This document shows positions 44,423 to 55,452 of a stretch of 64,000 nucleotides of DNA, piece after piece. Below the pieces are notes generated by a model. It was not told the origin of the DNA and did not search any database. It was given only the letters and a program-made list of their open reading frames with translations. The first letter of the stretch is position 1, and every line of letters starts with the position of its first letter. A program made the translations under genes and the position numbers. Origin of the DNA: Nemertoderma westbladi (taxonomy: Eukaryota > Xenacoelomorpha > Nemertodermatida > Nemertodermatidae); NCBI GenBank assembly GCA_032718475.1, contig JAUCBJ010008027.1, positions 1 through 64,000 of the forward strand, given 5' to 3'.

Positions 44423-45688
44423 TGTTGCCGTTATCCCTACACCAGGGGGGAAAAACGCCGATGCTGGAGACGTGACTTTACAGACCACCGAGCCCCGGCC
44501 AGTCACCGGATATTGATTGTGGAGAAGGAATGATTTCTGAGATGCAGGTTGCGGTTGAGAAAAAGCTGCATTAGTTGGATATACTCTTTAATGTAACTGA
44601 ACTCTGTTGAACCTGATTGAGAATAATTTTGGGCTTCCCCAAACCAATATACACCAAATATTCACAATAATTATACACGACAATATAAATCCCTACAGTA
44701 TATTATTTAATTACCCACTGTTCGCTCAGATTTTAGCCTACCTAATGTTCCCCAGATTTTCCCTTGGTCCTAGTCTTTGGTGCCGTAGTGTCGGTGTCGG
44801 TCGACCCTGTTGCGTGTCCGTTCCACCCCTCCCGAACCCCGAAGGGTTCGATCATCGAGAACCAGCACGGCTTGGCTAAGGGTCGGTCCAGTCGGTAGAC
44901 TCTGTCGCGTATCCAGAACCACCCCTCTCGAACCCCGAAGGGATCGGTCATCGAGAACCAGTACGGCTTGGCTAGGAGTCTGTCGTGTCGGTGGACCCGT
45001 TCACGTGTCCGTCCCACCCCTCACGGACCCCGAAGGGAACGATCATCGAGAACCAGTACGGCTTGGCTAAGGGGTCTGTCGTCGGTTCCCGTCGCAAGTC
45101 CCTGGTACAAGCAGCCGGAGTTCCGATGTCCTTTTCAGGCTCGTAATAACTGCTGTTGACCAGAGACCGCTAAGGGCAGTCCTCGTCAAACCCTTCCTCT
45201 GTAAGTCGGCCGCCCTTTCGCGTGTCCGTCCCACCCGTCGCGAACCCCGAAGGGATCGGTCATCGAGAACCAGTACGACTTGGCTAAGGGGGCTGTCGTT
45301 TCCCGTCGCAAATCCCTGACGCAAGCAGCCGGCGTTCTGATGTCCTTTTCAGGCTCGTAATAACTGCTGTTGGCCAGGGACCGCTAAGGGCAGTCCTTGT
45401 CCTTTAGGCCTGGCGCGTTACCAAATCCACCCCTACAGGCAGCAGGAAGTTGGCCAGGGCCTAATAGTAATCAGGCTAACCTGAATACTGCTTGAATTTT
45501 CCATCCCCCCTGGCCCTTATAAATATGAAATTATTCCCGTACCCTGTAAGTTGCCCCAAAGTTCGCCCATAAATCGCCCCCAGTTTATAGAATGTGCCCA
45601 AAACCCATGGTCCCGCACCCAGTAGTAATATCGGAATAATCAATTTTAATAAATACAAAAAATATTCAACTCGCGTATACCGTGAACA
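44423..45688 (-). repeat. 5' LTR of element A (1266 bp)
   Basis: Sense strand TGTTC...CAACA, matching 33416-34905 with few substitutions. It has fewer of the roughly 80-bp sub-repeats and lacks about 15 bp near its sense start. The leader 44175-44422 has a direct repeat (TCAAAATTGAGAATAA); I could not name the tRNA primer site. Confidence 0.93.
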
Positions 45689-45693
45689 GCAAG
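45689..45693. repeat. Target-site duplication of BEL element A, upper copy
   Basis: GCAAG, matching 33411-33415. Confidence 0.9.
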
Positions 45694-45770
45694 TCTAGTA
45701 ATTCAGTATCACTGTTAGCTTAGTAATTAATTACCGATACTCAATGTAGCGTGATATATATACAATATAT

Positions 45771-46025
45771 TAGAATACCGGTATACTTATAATATATAGG
45801 TATTATTACAGACTAGATTTGTCACAGAATACCGGTATGTAATTCCAGCACAAATATATATAAATATATAATAGGCCTATCGTGAATACCGGTATACAGC
45901 TTACACTTATAGTATATATAAGTATAATTATGGACTAGAATTAATTACAGAATACCGGTATAATTTCAGCCTAAATTTATAGAAATAAATATAATAAGCC
46001 TATTATAAATACCGGTATGTCAATT
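45771..46025. repeat. Diverged tandem repeat rich in ATACCGGTAT
   Basis: About two copies of a unit near 120 bp containing ACAGAATACCGGTAT, TATATATAAATATA and TAGGCCTAT. Before insertion of A this sequence was continuous with the leader of element B, but no LTR of B can be delimited here. Confidence 0.6.
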
Positions 46026-46520
46026 ATTTTAAATAATTGAATTTCTGAATTTTTAGGGGTTACTTGGTTATTTTACTTACTTTATTACAGTTATTTGAGC
46101 AGTAGTCCAACTGATATTGAGACCTAATTGTTGTATCGCAGGCCTACTATTTATAAATCGTTTGAGTTGATTTATAATATATATATACCCGTTTAATGGG
46201 TTTTGTCAATATTTGAAATAAATGTTATTATTTCTGGGGGAAGTCACTACACAGAAGCTGTGCGCTCTCAGTGAAGTGCTACTTATTGGACACTAAAACA
46301 AATAATTATAATTTACCTAAGTTACTTAATACTACAAATTACGTACAATTCGGTGGGAGATTACAATCTCTAAATAAACACAAAAAATTACAAGTACGAA
46401 TGTTTAGGGTAATTTTACAAGAAGTCTACAAACCAGCCTAACAAAGGGTTAGAATATCTGGTTATTACAACGGACAGGGTACTATGGTATTTGAAAATAA
46501 TAAGTAGTAGTAAATATATT

Positions 46521-46840
46521 GCGCAGTCCAGATAGGAAAAATACCACCGTCTGACGACCTGTAGCCGTATCGCTATAGGTACTACGTTATGTTTCACGGA
46601 GTGTTCCTACCTAGAAGTTAATTACCGCGGTCTACCAGAACCAACGTGCCTATTAACCACTTTACAACACAAATATACTGCCTACACACTAATCACCTTC
46701 GGAAAGCACTGTACACTAAACCCTAAATTAGGTACAAGTACTTGTACAACAAATAATCAGTAGTTAAAAATACTTGAACAGCTAAAAGAACCACGGTATC
46801 TGCTGGAGTGACCAAAGCACAAAATCTCCAGTCTTTACCT
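46521..46840. repeat. Dispersed repeat R1, copy 2
   Basis: Matches 22165-22494 with few differences, and is joined directly to R2. Confidence 0.8.
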
Positions 46841-47449
46841 ATCACGTTGGCTAAAAGAATCCTTTGTGAAGATTCTATAGCCGGGAAGGAAATAAGGAGG
46901 GCCGGTCAGCCGGTTGCGGTACTCCAAGTATTTCTTCCCCTGGGCCACGTGTAAGCCTTGACTGGGCTGATAATTCTAGAGCTCCTTTTATAAGGATGTC
47001 CAAACCTCCCAAACAGACTCCAGGCTCTCTCTGCACCTTAATATAAATACCCAAACTACCAAACCCAATAGAGTTACCTGATTGCCAAAGTTACCTTGCT
47101 CGCTTGACCGCGAGTGAAGCCCCTCCCCACGGCGGAATAGAGTGACGGAAATATAAGTTGTAACCCACGATATGATAGAGAACGGACAACGGACCCGGTG
47201 ACCTGGTGGATCGTTCTAGGCGCTGGCGAGTAATGTTGTCTGTTATTGTAGGATTGGGAACAAATCCCATAAGAACTTTATGAATTTTCCCAGTCAGTAG
47301 TTAGCAGTACTGCAGTATGCCTACATCGGTAGGCTACTCTCTGTGTTGCAGGAGTAGTGCAGTCGTGTCCTGTCACTTCTGCTGTCTGCTATCTGATGGA
47401 TACCGGAAGTGTCATTTTGTCATTTTACAGGCCACCAGGTGACGTCATA
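46840..47449. repeat. Dispersed repeat R2, uninterrupted copy
   Basis: About 610 bp from TATCACGTTGGCTAAAAG to CCAGGTGACGTCATA, matching 58945-60664 minus its insert. The ends TATCACGT and TATGACGT (reverse complement) are weakly inverted. It shows the empty site CACCTTAATATAAAT where the sister copy has a piggyBac-like insertion. Confidence 0.85.
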
Positions 47450-48652
47450 CCACTCCCTAAAAAATTTATTTATAAGTTATTTATAAACAAAAAGGAAACT
47501 GGCGGTACAATAAATTGCACGTAATCCCTTCACCATTATGACACACGTAAATAATTATATTGGTAACACAATACGTTATTAATAATTGTTGTAAACTACT
47601 ATATTTGTGACTATCACATACTAAACTATTAATTATTTACGTAGTTGTAGTTAAGTATATATGGTGTATACATTTTGAGTTGGAACTCAAATTAATTAAT
47701 TATCAATAAGGGAAAATAAACTAACAAAGGCATTTAATTTACTTATTGCACCGTTATTACAACAACAACAAAAATTTCTAAAAATTTACGATTGAGTATG
47801 ATTAACTCGAAATGAAATACTTAGTACTTGCTGGCTCCCATTTAGGCAAGGTTTCTCTAGGTAATGTTTGCTGAATATGCTGACCCAGTAAACACTATTG
47901 CACTATATGTATAACTTAATATATATTCTTAGAATAATAACATGATTAATATAATGGACTTTCTGAATAAAACTATATTACCGGCAAGTAAAGTTATCAT
48001 ATCAAAGAAATTATCAACAAAACAAGTATTAACAATATAAACATTTCAACGCCAAATTAATCAAACTTCTGAAATTCTAATAGACTCCGTTTTCGGGGAC
48101 TGACTCCTGAAGGTCATTCACCCGGTGTTTTTCCCGTCTGCAGGCAATTTCCAAGGAAAGGTTGAGATAATTATTAGGTTCACCGGTAAGTTAGATAACG
48201 AGTCACCCATCACGTCACGCAGATCCGATCCGTCTAGGTATATATAGGTCTAGCATCGGTCCAACGAAACATCTTTGTCCCAGGACGTCTGTGGTTCCGT
48301 AGTCTAGGTAAATAGCCGTTGCCGTGGGGAGTCAAATGGAGTATTCCAAAGTTGGCGATAAGGCAATTAGTCCCTCACCCACCGTTCGATTCCCCCCAAT
48401 AATAATAAACCCATAGAGATAGCCTGGGTTTTTCTATATTATTATTATGTTATATAGTATCACACTGTTTCATTCATAATCAAAATCAATCCAATCAGGC
48501 GATTACCTCTTAAAATGTAAAAGTAATCAAATTGGTGATAACTTAAATTCACCAAACTGAAACCAAGAGGAAGAATAACTTCAGAGATTAATTATTTTTT
48601 AATTAATTAAACAGTTTTAGTTATAATAAATTTTATTTTTATTTTTTAAACA
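47450..48652 (-). other. Non-coding; possible 3' LTR of BEL element D
   Basis: No gene. In the sense (minus) direction from element D, a purine-rich tract (GAAGGAGGGTCGGAG, 48653-48670) is followed by TGTTTAAAAAAT, which looks like a polypurine tract and LTR start. No matching 5' LTR was found above 57275, so LTR status is unproven and the lower boundary is unknown. Confidence 0.35.
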
Positions 48653-49011
48653 CTCCGACCCTCCTTCGGTCTAAAATGTATTTTATTAAGTCATTAAATT
48701 TTTCTCGAATTACTTTTGAAAGTTGGTCATTAATTAAAATTTTATCGTTAACTATAAATTCAACAAATCTCAATAAATTTAAATAAATTTAAATTTATTC
48801 CCGGAATTATGTTTATATGTCTCTATGTATGTCATATTTTGTTCTAATTCATGCGCTAGTTTCTTAGATCAGATAAATATGAACATCATACGATCTATTC
48901 ATACTAAACATACAACGCATTATAATACACACATTCTTTGCTATATTAAATCGGTTATCTGTATACAGTTTCAGTTAATAAGTAGAATCATTAAAGTTAT
49001 TAACACGGCGT

Positions 49012-52000
49012 TTACGGTTTATGTTTGTCAACAGATTTCCATTGGGTATTTGTAATATTACTAAGGATCCACGGCTGATTATGTTGAAGAGGCTGAAATT
49101 GACCATATATACCTGTCTTCTCTGAGTCTTGTTCAAGGAGGCATAATTTCTGTATCGGTCTTTCGAGAATACTCCCATTCTGCGTCTTCAACTTAGCGCT
49201 TCTGACTAAGCCATCGCCACTGTAGTTAGGTTCTAAGACAGTAGCTGTAAGCCAATCCCGCCGTGGCCGTACAGGGTCATGAATTAAGACGATATCACCA
49301 ATATTTAGATTTGGTCGTTGGCAAAACCACTTCGATCTTAGGCGTTGAGAAGGTAAATAGTCAATCAACCAATTGTTCCAGAATCGTTGAGTCAGGAGTT
49401 GAAGAACTTTCCAGGTGCGTCGGGAATGAAGATCATTATCCTCCATTTCGGATATTGGTATCGTAATGGCTGGTTTAGAGAAGAGGAAATGTGCTGGAGT
49501 GAGAGCTTCAGCTGATTCAGAAGATTGCGAAATACGTGTTAATGGTCGGTTGTTCAAAACTAATTCGATCTGAGCCAACAATGTGCGCAAGGCCTCATCA
49601 TCCAAATACGTGTAAGTCTCATCCTCGGGCAACAGTTTGTAGAAAGCTTGTTTGACACTCTGTACCAGCCTTTCATAAGTTCCCCCATACCAAGGAGCGT
49701 GGGGTGGAGTAAAGTACCAGTCTATGAGGTTTATTTGATGATTATCAAGAAGCTCGTGTAGCGATTGCGTATTCCACTCATTGATATTCTTACGAAGCTC
49801 TTTCTCGGCCGCTACGAAGTTTCCTCCATTATCAGAGGTGATATGATGTGGTTGTCCGCGCCGTGCGATCAATCTGGACAATGCGGACAAAAACGAACCC
49901 ATGTTAGCTTGATACAAAACGTCCAGATGGATCGCCCTTGTAGTCATACATACCGCCAATAGGCCCCATCGTTTGACAGTAGTTCTGGCGCGCTTAACTA
50001 ATATCGGGCCGAACATATCCACTCCACAATTGGTAAATGCTGGCTCATATGCCGCCATCCGAACGTTGGGTAGATCTCCCATCTGTTGCTTCATCAGCGG
50101 TGAGTTGTATCTCCGGCAGTGAAGACAATTGCGCATAACATTCCGTAGATACTTCCAGGGTGAAACCAGAAAATAGTGTTGTCTCAAATGACTCAAGATA
50201 TGGTCTCTTCCTGAGTGATTAAGTTCAAGGTGAGTGTCATGAAATAATTGTTCCAAGAGGAGTGGTTCACGCAACATGATAGGATGTATAGTGTCATAGG
50301 ACACTGGAGCCATTGTTAGGCGTGTTTGAACTCGAATAATCCCATTTGACATGATTGTGGCAACACGCTGAGGGGGAATAGGATTATTATGTTGATGTTT
50401 CAAAAAAAGTTCTGGATCTGTTATTCTTTGCGAGAGGCGAAGTCTCATTTGTAAACTCGACCTTAGTTCTTCTAGTGTTAATGGACCAAAAAATCTAAGA
50501 GGTTTCTCGGTCGTATTGGGATTCTTTTGTCGCCAACAATACCAATGTGCCATGCGGCGAATGTAGCAAATATCCCGAATCGAGGCACGAAGACTTTGCT
50601 GACTGCTCAGAAGTCTTTTCAACCAAGGATGCAATCCTTTGTCTAAGTTTGGAAATTGAATCTCTTTACTTGAACCTTTTGGAATTGGGGTAGGATCATC
50701 TTCAACATTTATTATTGTATTGGTTTCTCCTGACATCAACCTAGATTTGGGGGGGTATACTCTATCGGGAACTATCTCCGCTCCCTTGGGGAGATTTAGA
50801 TCTCGCAGTACATGAGGCCACTCATCTTCTGTCTCCCACAAGAAATCTGGACCTTTCCACCATATGGAAGAATTGACTAATTCTTCTGCTGTTGAGCCAC
50901 GACAGGCCAGATCAGCTGGATTAATGGTACCAGCTATATGACGCCATTGATATAGGAGTGATCGTTTTAATATTCGAGTCACCCGGTTTGTTATAAACAC
51001 AGAGAGTTTATGTTTACGGTTATGCAGGTATTGTAATACTATGGTAGCATCAGTCCAATAATATTGTTCTACCTTAAGAGTAAGTTCAGCTGTGATAATC
51101 TCAGCAAGTTCAGTTCCCAGCACAGCAGCTTGCAATTCTGCCTTAGGGGTCGATAGTTCCTGTTTAGGCATAATACGAGATTTTGAAGCAACAAAGGTTA
51201 CTGAAAATATGCCCTTCAACTCTCGTCTAAAATAGGCCGTTGCACCCATCCCATTATCACAAGCGTCAACAAAGACATGAAGTTGAAGTTGTTCGGTTGT
51301 TTGTAAGTGAGGAAAGTATGTTCTGGGAATAGTTAATTGTTCTATATTTTTAAGGTCCTTTTCCCACTTACTCCAGGCCTCAAACAGAAATTGGGGAATA
51401 GTATCATCCCAATCTAAATCTAAAAGCCAAGTTTTCTTAAGCAAGAACTTAGCCCTCATAATTACTGGCGCAACATATCCAAATGGGTCGAAGACCTTGT
51501 GCATTTTTGAAAGGCATTGGCGTCGTGTTTTTGCTGGCACATTATCGATAAAGGCAACTGTGAAGTAGAACTCATCTTCTTGCATTCGCCAACGTAGTCC
51601 CAATGTTTTCATTACTGGGAGCTTCTCTACATCTAAGTCTAGGGTAGGGGAGGCCCGTTCTTCTGGTGGAAATGTCTGTAGTAGTTCCTTGCTGTTGCTA
51701 GCGAATTTCACCAGTCGAAAGCCACCCCGGAGCAGGCAATCTTGAACACCATGAGCAATATCAATTAAGTTTCCACTGATTGGATGTGACTTAAGAACAT
51801 CATCCATATATAAACTATTCTTTATTGTTTCAATTATAACCTTTTTGAAATCATTGGCATTGTCATCAGCTGTTGCATACACAATACTCTCAGCATTGCT
51901 AGGTGAGGATATTACTCCAAAGGGTTGGCACTTCATCCAATATTGGCTTGGCTCACCTTCAAGCTCAGTTGTCGGCCACCAATAATATCGGAGGCTGTCT

Positions 52001-55000
52001 TGGTCCACTGGGAGGGCACGTACCTGTAGAAACATTGCTTCTATATCTGCTACGAAAGCTACATTAAACTCACGAAATCTAATAAGAATTCCTACCAAAG
52101 ATTGTAATAAGTTTGGTCCAGGAAGTATCTCTGTATTGAGTGATTTACCTTTATATGTAGCATGACAGTCGAAAACAACTCGTACAGTGTTGGGTTTGTT
52201 TTCATGGGTTACAAAATGATGCGGCATAAAATATGACCTGGGACCAAATTGTTGTTGGTCAGATGGAACCAATTCTGCGCAATCAATTTTGAGGTATTTA
52301 TCCATTTGATGTTGATACATATCTAAATATTTAGGGTTCTTCTTCAGCCTTTTTCTCATGTTCAGAGCTCTATTATATGCTAGGCTAGAATTGTTAATAA
52401 GCTGTGGAGGATCATCCCGCCACAGCAGGCCAGTCTGATAATGTCCATCAGGCAGAAGTTTGCGCGTCCGATGCTGGATCTCCACAGCATGGAGGTCGTC
52501 TGGAGACATTGCTAATTTATCCTCATTCACGTTAGTGCTGTCATTCTCAAGCCATCGTTGCATGGCCAAATCAAGAGTCATATTATCCAAGGCTGAACAT
52601 TCTTCATTATTATGATAATCGTCGTTGGTTCTAGATGATTCACTATGAGTCACCAAGTGCATTAAGGTATCGTAAGTATCCTGAGTGGGCAGTTCAGTCA
52701 TGTCTCTACCTAAGGCTGCCAATTCCTGTTCTATGAATGTATCTTGTAGTCGACATACTGATTCATGAGTGAGTATTTCAATGTAATTTATACTCTCAGA
52801 TTCTCTCTCTTTTAATGTTCTCTCTGATGGTCCCGAACAATACCATCCAAGAGGTGTTCGTGCCGCAAATGGCGAACTGTATTTGGATGACCCCACTCCC
52901 AAGAAAGCTGCCGGGATTGTTTCTAAAACGCGAAAGGCTTCAGGGCAGTTCTGCCCTATGAGCATGACAACCTTAGGATCTTCAGCCGTTGCTAGAGGAA
53001 TCTGGTATTGTTTGGAAAAATCATCACTCAACCAGTCATGGGGAGTCCCAAGTGCGTTTTTTAAACCATTCATACGTATAATTTTGATGTTCTCTGCCAT
53101 TTCCCCTTCCACGTCATCCCTGGCTGGACTAAGTTTACCCTTTGCCACTACCGTAGGCATCTCTTGGTACCAGGCTACGGCCGTTAAGTGCAGGTTAGTT
53201 TCTTTGGTTACTCCAAACAACCGGTCGAAAATATCCCCATCTAGAAAGGTAGTCGAGCTACCCGTATCTACAAGAGCATTAACAATTGTTGAACCCTTAT
53301 CGCCATTTAGTCTCAAGGTCAAAACCGGAAATTCACGCACTGGACCACCTCTACGATTGAGTCTACAGGAAATTATGGCAGCATTATCGATAAAATTTGA
53401 CTCATGTTCTGCAAACTCAGTAACTCCATATTCATCACCAGCAGCATCTGAATCTGTCTCAGATTCTACTATTCTCATTGCAGCCTCTTCTCGTTTAGTT
53501 TCACGTGAGGTAAGTTCTTCTTTATGAAGGATAGTGTGGTGGGCTTCACCACAAATTTTACAACGATTTTTATTCTTACAATGGGACCGGAGGTGGAGGC
53601 TTGATAAACAGTTGTAGCAAAGTTTTTCACGTTGACAAAAGGATCTTCTTTTCTCTAGATTCATCTTATTAAAGTCTTCACATTTAAACAAGTTATGGGT
53701 ATCTCCACATTTAATACATTTCAACTCACCTGTCCCTCTGGATACAGTTGGTTTGGGTGGGATATTTTGTTTAGAAGGTCGAGTGATAGCATTAAGAGCC
53801 TTGGATTGCTGATGTCTTCCCTTTGCTGGCTTATGCAATTTCGCCACTATCCGATTTAAGAACTCATCATCATCACTTGAGTCATCTGTTCTTACTGCAT
53901 TTACCCTCGAAATTCTTTTAATATCTTTATTAAGAATTGTGGTATTATTGGGCTTTGCAACAGGCATTAAAACCAGAATATCCACCTCTTCTTCCAGAAA
54001 CTGGACAAAATGTTCGGCTTTGGCAATATTAGGATCATTCAATCGACGCTGGTGACGTAATTGTGCCTTTACCCATCGTCGACGAGTGGGTTCTGTTAAC
54101 TTAGCTGCGAGATCGTTCAATATCTTAGTGTTATCTAGCTGAGGTCCAGCCCCGAGTTGATGCAACTGTTGGAAAGTCCATTTTACCTCATCTGCGAATT
54201 CAATTACCTTTTCAGGTTGGCTTACAGGTTCCATTTTCAAAAGTTTCTCCAATAATGATGCAATTATGGATTGCTCTCGACCATAACGTTTGTTCAAACC
54301 TTCCCAGGCCTTTATGAATCCATCCTGAAGACCAACACAACTTTCTACCATCCTTAAAGGTGCATCTTCTACCATAGCCATCAAATAGTTCAAGTTTTCT
54401 TGATCCGTCAAGTGGAATCCCAAAACTGCTGTCTCAAAGTGATGTCTGAAGGTTACCCAATCATCTGCAGCACCAGAAAATTTCTTTAACTTTATTTTCG
54501 GAAGATTTCTCTCAGCCGTAAGTCTATTCATAGCATGTGCTATGGTTGGTTCCATCGATGAAGTATTAATTCTACTGGACTGAAGCATCCCTATATCCCT
54601 CGATGCCAAAGGAGGTGGACACCCTTCACCCAGTGGAGCAGAAGTTGAATTTGATCTATCAATATTATCCTGGTATGTATTATTTACTAGTTGACTTCTA
54701 GAAAGGTTATTGTGAGTTTGACCCCCTGGAGCGTTCATACTACCATTGGAAGTTAGAGTTTCATGAGGGGGCAGTTGGGCCGTATCTGCATTGAGCGCAA
54801 CTTCTGCTTGGATCATATCCACATGATCAAAGCAACTCTTCCGAAGGTCCTTTAACCGTATGTCCATGTTCTTGGCTAGCTGACTTATGTGATGTCCCCA
54901 GTGCCCATGGGGTGGTTGTAAACCCTGTATTTCATTAATCTTCTGGGATAAACCCTGCAGACTCTGCTCCATTTCATATCTCCAATTCGAATAGTGGTCT

Positions 55001-55452
55001 ATTGGTGACCATCCCATTTTGTTATCGTATATAGCATTTGTGTGTTTAGGAATGGTTCCGCCTATACTTGTAGAGTATTGCATGGATATTGGAGGTGGTA
55101 CAGGTATTGATTGTATCCTTGGATGTAAGATAACCTTTGGTTCTCTCGAGGTTTGATACCTCGGTGAAGATAATTGTGGTCTATTTCCACTTCCAGGATT
55201 CTTCTGGAAATAGTGGGAGGATGGTGCCATCTCAGTGTCCTGCCGCTCATATCTAATCTCTGGGGTTACATGTCTTGGCTCAATTCTACCAGGTTTAGGA
55301 GTTCCTTTTGCCTCTTTCAAAGCCTCTGATTCTAGGAGAATTCTATGTTTTTCTGGTGGAATTTCGTCAGCTCGCCTCTTGTTAGGTACTGGTGGGCAAA
55401 ACTCAACATGACGTGACAAGTCGGGTTGGGTGGTTACAACGTGGACCTTCAT
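49012..55452 (-). CDS. BEL/Pao element D Gag-Pol polyprotein, uninterrupted
   Basis: 2146 codons without a break. The ATG at 55452 directly follows the UGA of the upstream gag frame. Approximate order: gag domain of DUF1759 type at 315-495 (PKIKLKKFSGAADDWVTFRH, LNKRYGREQSIIASLLEKLL); zinc knuckles 575-640 (CIKCGDTHNLFKC, LCYNCLSSLHLRSHC, CKICGEAHHTILH); protease with intact VDTGSS near 729; reverse transcriptase with NTVRVVFDCHATYKGKSLN, FVADIEAMFLQV and YMDD near 1215; RNase H from about 1394 (VFVDACDNGMG, WRHIAGTINPADLACRGS); integrase with HHCC near 1735, then GVDMFGP (~1810), TSDNGGNF (~1873) and GTYERLV (~1927); C-terminus RPIQKLCLLEQD. All catalytic residues are present. This is the best-preserved element of the window and may be recently active. 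Confidence 0.95.
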   Translation of the reverse strand: MKVHVVTTQPDLSRHVEFCPPVPNKRRADEIPPEKHRILLESEALKEAKGTPKPGRIEPRHVTPEIRYERQDTEMAPSSHYFQKNPGSGNRPQLSSPRYQTSREPKVILHPRIQSIPVPPPISMQYSTSIGGTIPKHTNAIYDNKMGWSPIDHYSNWRYEMEQSLQGLSQKINEIQGLQPPHGHWGHHISQLAKNMDIRLKDLRKSCFDHVDMIQAEVALNADTAQLPPHETLTSNGSMNAPGGQTHNNLSRSQLVNNTYQDNIDRSNSTSAPLGEGCPPPLASRDIGMLQSSRINTSSMEPTIAHAMNRLTAERNLPKIKLKKFSGAADDWVTFRHHFETAVLGFHLTDQENLNYLMAMVEDAPLRMVESCVGLQDGFIKAWEGLNKRYGREQSIIASLLEKLLKMEPVSQPEKVIEFADEVKWTFQQLHQLGAGPQLDNTKILNDLAAKLTEPTRRRWVKAQLRHQRRLNDPNIAKAEHFVQFLEEEVDILVLMPVAKPNNTTILNKDIKRISRVNAVRTDDSSDDDEFLNRIVAKLHKPAKGRHQQSKALNAITRPSKQNIPPKPTVSRGTGELKCIKCGDTHNLFKCEDFNKMNLEKRRSFCQREKLCYNCLSSLHLRSHCKNKNRCKICGEAHHTILHKEELTSRETKREEAAMRIVESETDSDAAGDEYGVTEFAEHESNFIDNAAIISCRLNRRGGPVREFPVLTLRLNGDKGSTIVNALVDTGSSTTFLDGDIFDRLFGVTKETNLHLTAVAWYQEMPTVVAKGKLSPARDDVEGEMAENIKIIRMNGLKNALGTPHDWLSDDFSKQYQIPLATAEDPKVVMLIGQNCPEAFRVLETIPAAFLGVGSSKYSSPFAARTPLGWYCSGPSERTLKERESESINYIEILTHESVCRLQDTFIEQELAALGRDMTELPTQDTYDTLMHLVTHSESSRTNDDYHNNEECSALDNMTLDLAMQRWLENDSTNVNEDKLAMSPDDLHAVEIQHRTRKLLPDGHYQTGLLWRDDPPQLINNSSLAYNRALNMRKRLKKNPKYLDMYQHQMDKYLKIDCAELVPSDQQQFGPRSYFMPHHFVTHENKPNTVRVVFDCHATYKGKSLNTEILPGPNLLQSLVGILIRFREFNVAFVADIEAMFLQVRALPVDQDSLRYYWWPTTELEGEPSQYWMKCQPFGVISSPSNAESIVYATADDNANDFKKVIIETIKNSLYMDDVLKSHPISGNLIDIAHGVQDCLLRGGFRLVKFASNSKELLQTFPPEERASPTLDLDVEKLPVMKTLGLRWRMQEDEFYFTVAFIDNVPAKTRRQCLSKMHKVFDPFGYVAPVIMRAKFLLKKTWLLDLDWDDTIPQFLFEAWSKWEKDLKNIEQLTIPRTYFPHLQTTEQLQLHVFVDACDNGMGATAYFRRELKGIFSVTFVASKSRIMPKQELSTPKAELQAAVLGTELAEIITAELTLKVEQYYWTDATIVLQYLHNRKHKLSVFITNRVTRILKRSLLYQWRHIAGTINPADLACRGSTAEELVNSSIWWKGPDFLWETEDEWPHVLRDLNLPKGAEIVPDRVYPPKSRLMSGETNTIINVEDDPTPIPKGSSKEIQFPNLDKGLHPWLKRLLSSQQSLRASIRDICYIRRMAHWYCWRQKNPNTTEKPLRFFGPLTLEELRSSLQMRLRLSQRITDPELFLKHQHNNPIPPQRVATIMSNGIIRVQTRLTMAPVSYDTIHPIMLREPLLLEQLFHDTHLELNHSGRDHILSHLRQHYFLVSPWKYLRNVMRNCLHCRRYNSPLMKQQMGDLPNVRMAAYEPAFTNCGVDMFGPILVKRARTTVKRWGLLAVCMTTRAIHLDVLYQANMGSFLSALSRLIARRGQPHHITSDNGGNFVAAEKELRKNINEWNTQSLHELLDNHQINLIDWYFTPPHAPWYGGTYERLVQSVKQAFYKLLPEDETYTYLDDEALRTLLAQIELVLNNRPLTRISQSSESAEALTPAHFLFSKPAITIPISEMEDNDLHSRRTWKVLQLLTQRFWNNWLIDYLPSQRLRSKWFCQRPNLNIGDIVLIHDPVRPRRDWLTATVLEPNYSGDGLVRSAKLKTQNGSILERPIQKLCLLEQDSEKTGIYGQFQPLQHNQPWILSNITNTQWKSVDKHKP

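Larger units (their letters stand above)
33416..45688 (-). mobile_element. BEL/Pao LTR retrotransposon A, complete but inactivated
   Basis: A 12.27 kb minus-strand element with 5' LTR (44423-45688), leader, small ORF, gag, protease, RT-RNase H, integrase, spacer, extra ORF, polypurine tract and 3' LTR (33416-34905). The LTRs begin TGTTC and end CAACA in the sense strand. Bases outside both LTRs are GCAAG. The LTRs differ by few substitutions but by a tandem-repeat length change of about 224 bp, so insertion is fairly recent. Coding frames carry in-frame stops (about 43277, 41179, 38608) and frameshifts, so this copy is dead or depends on recoding. Confidence 0.93.

Noticed and set aside
52883-53527. 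214-codon plus-strand frame
   Set aside because: It is antisense to the protease region of the intact element D polyprotein.
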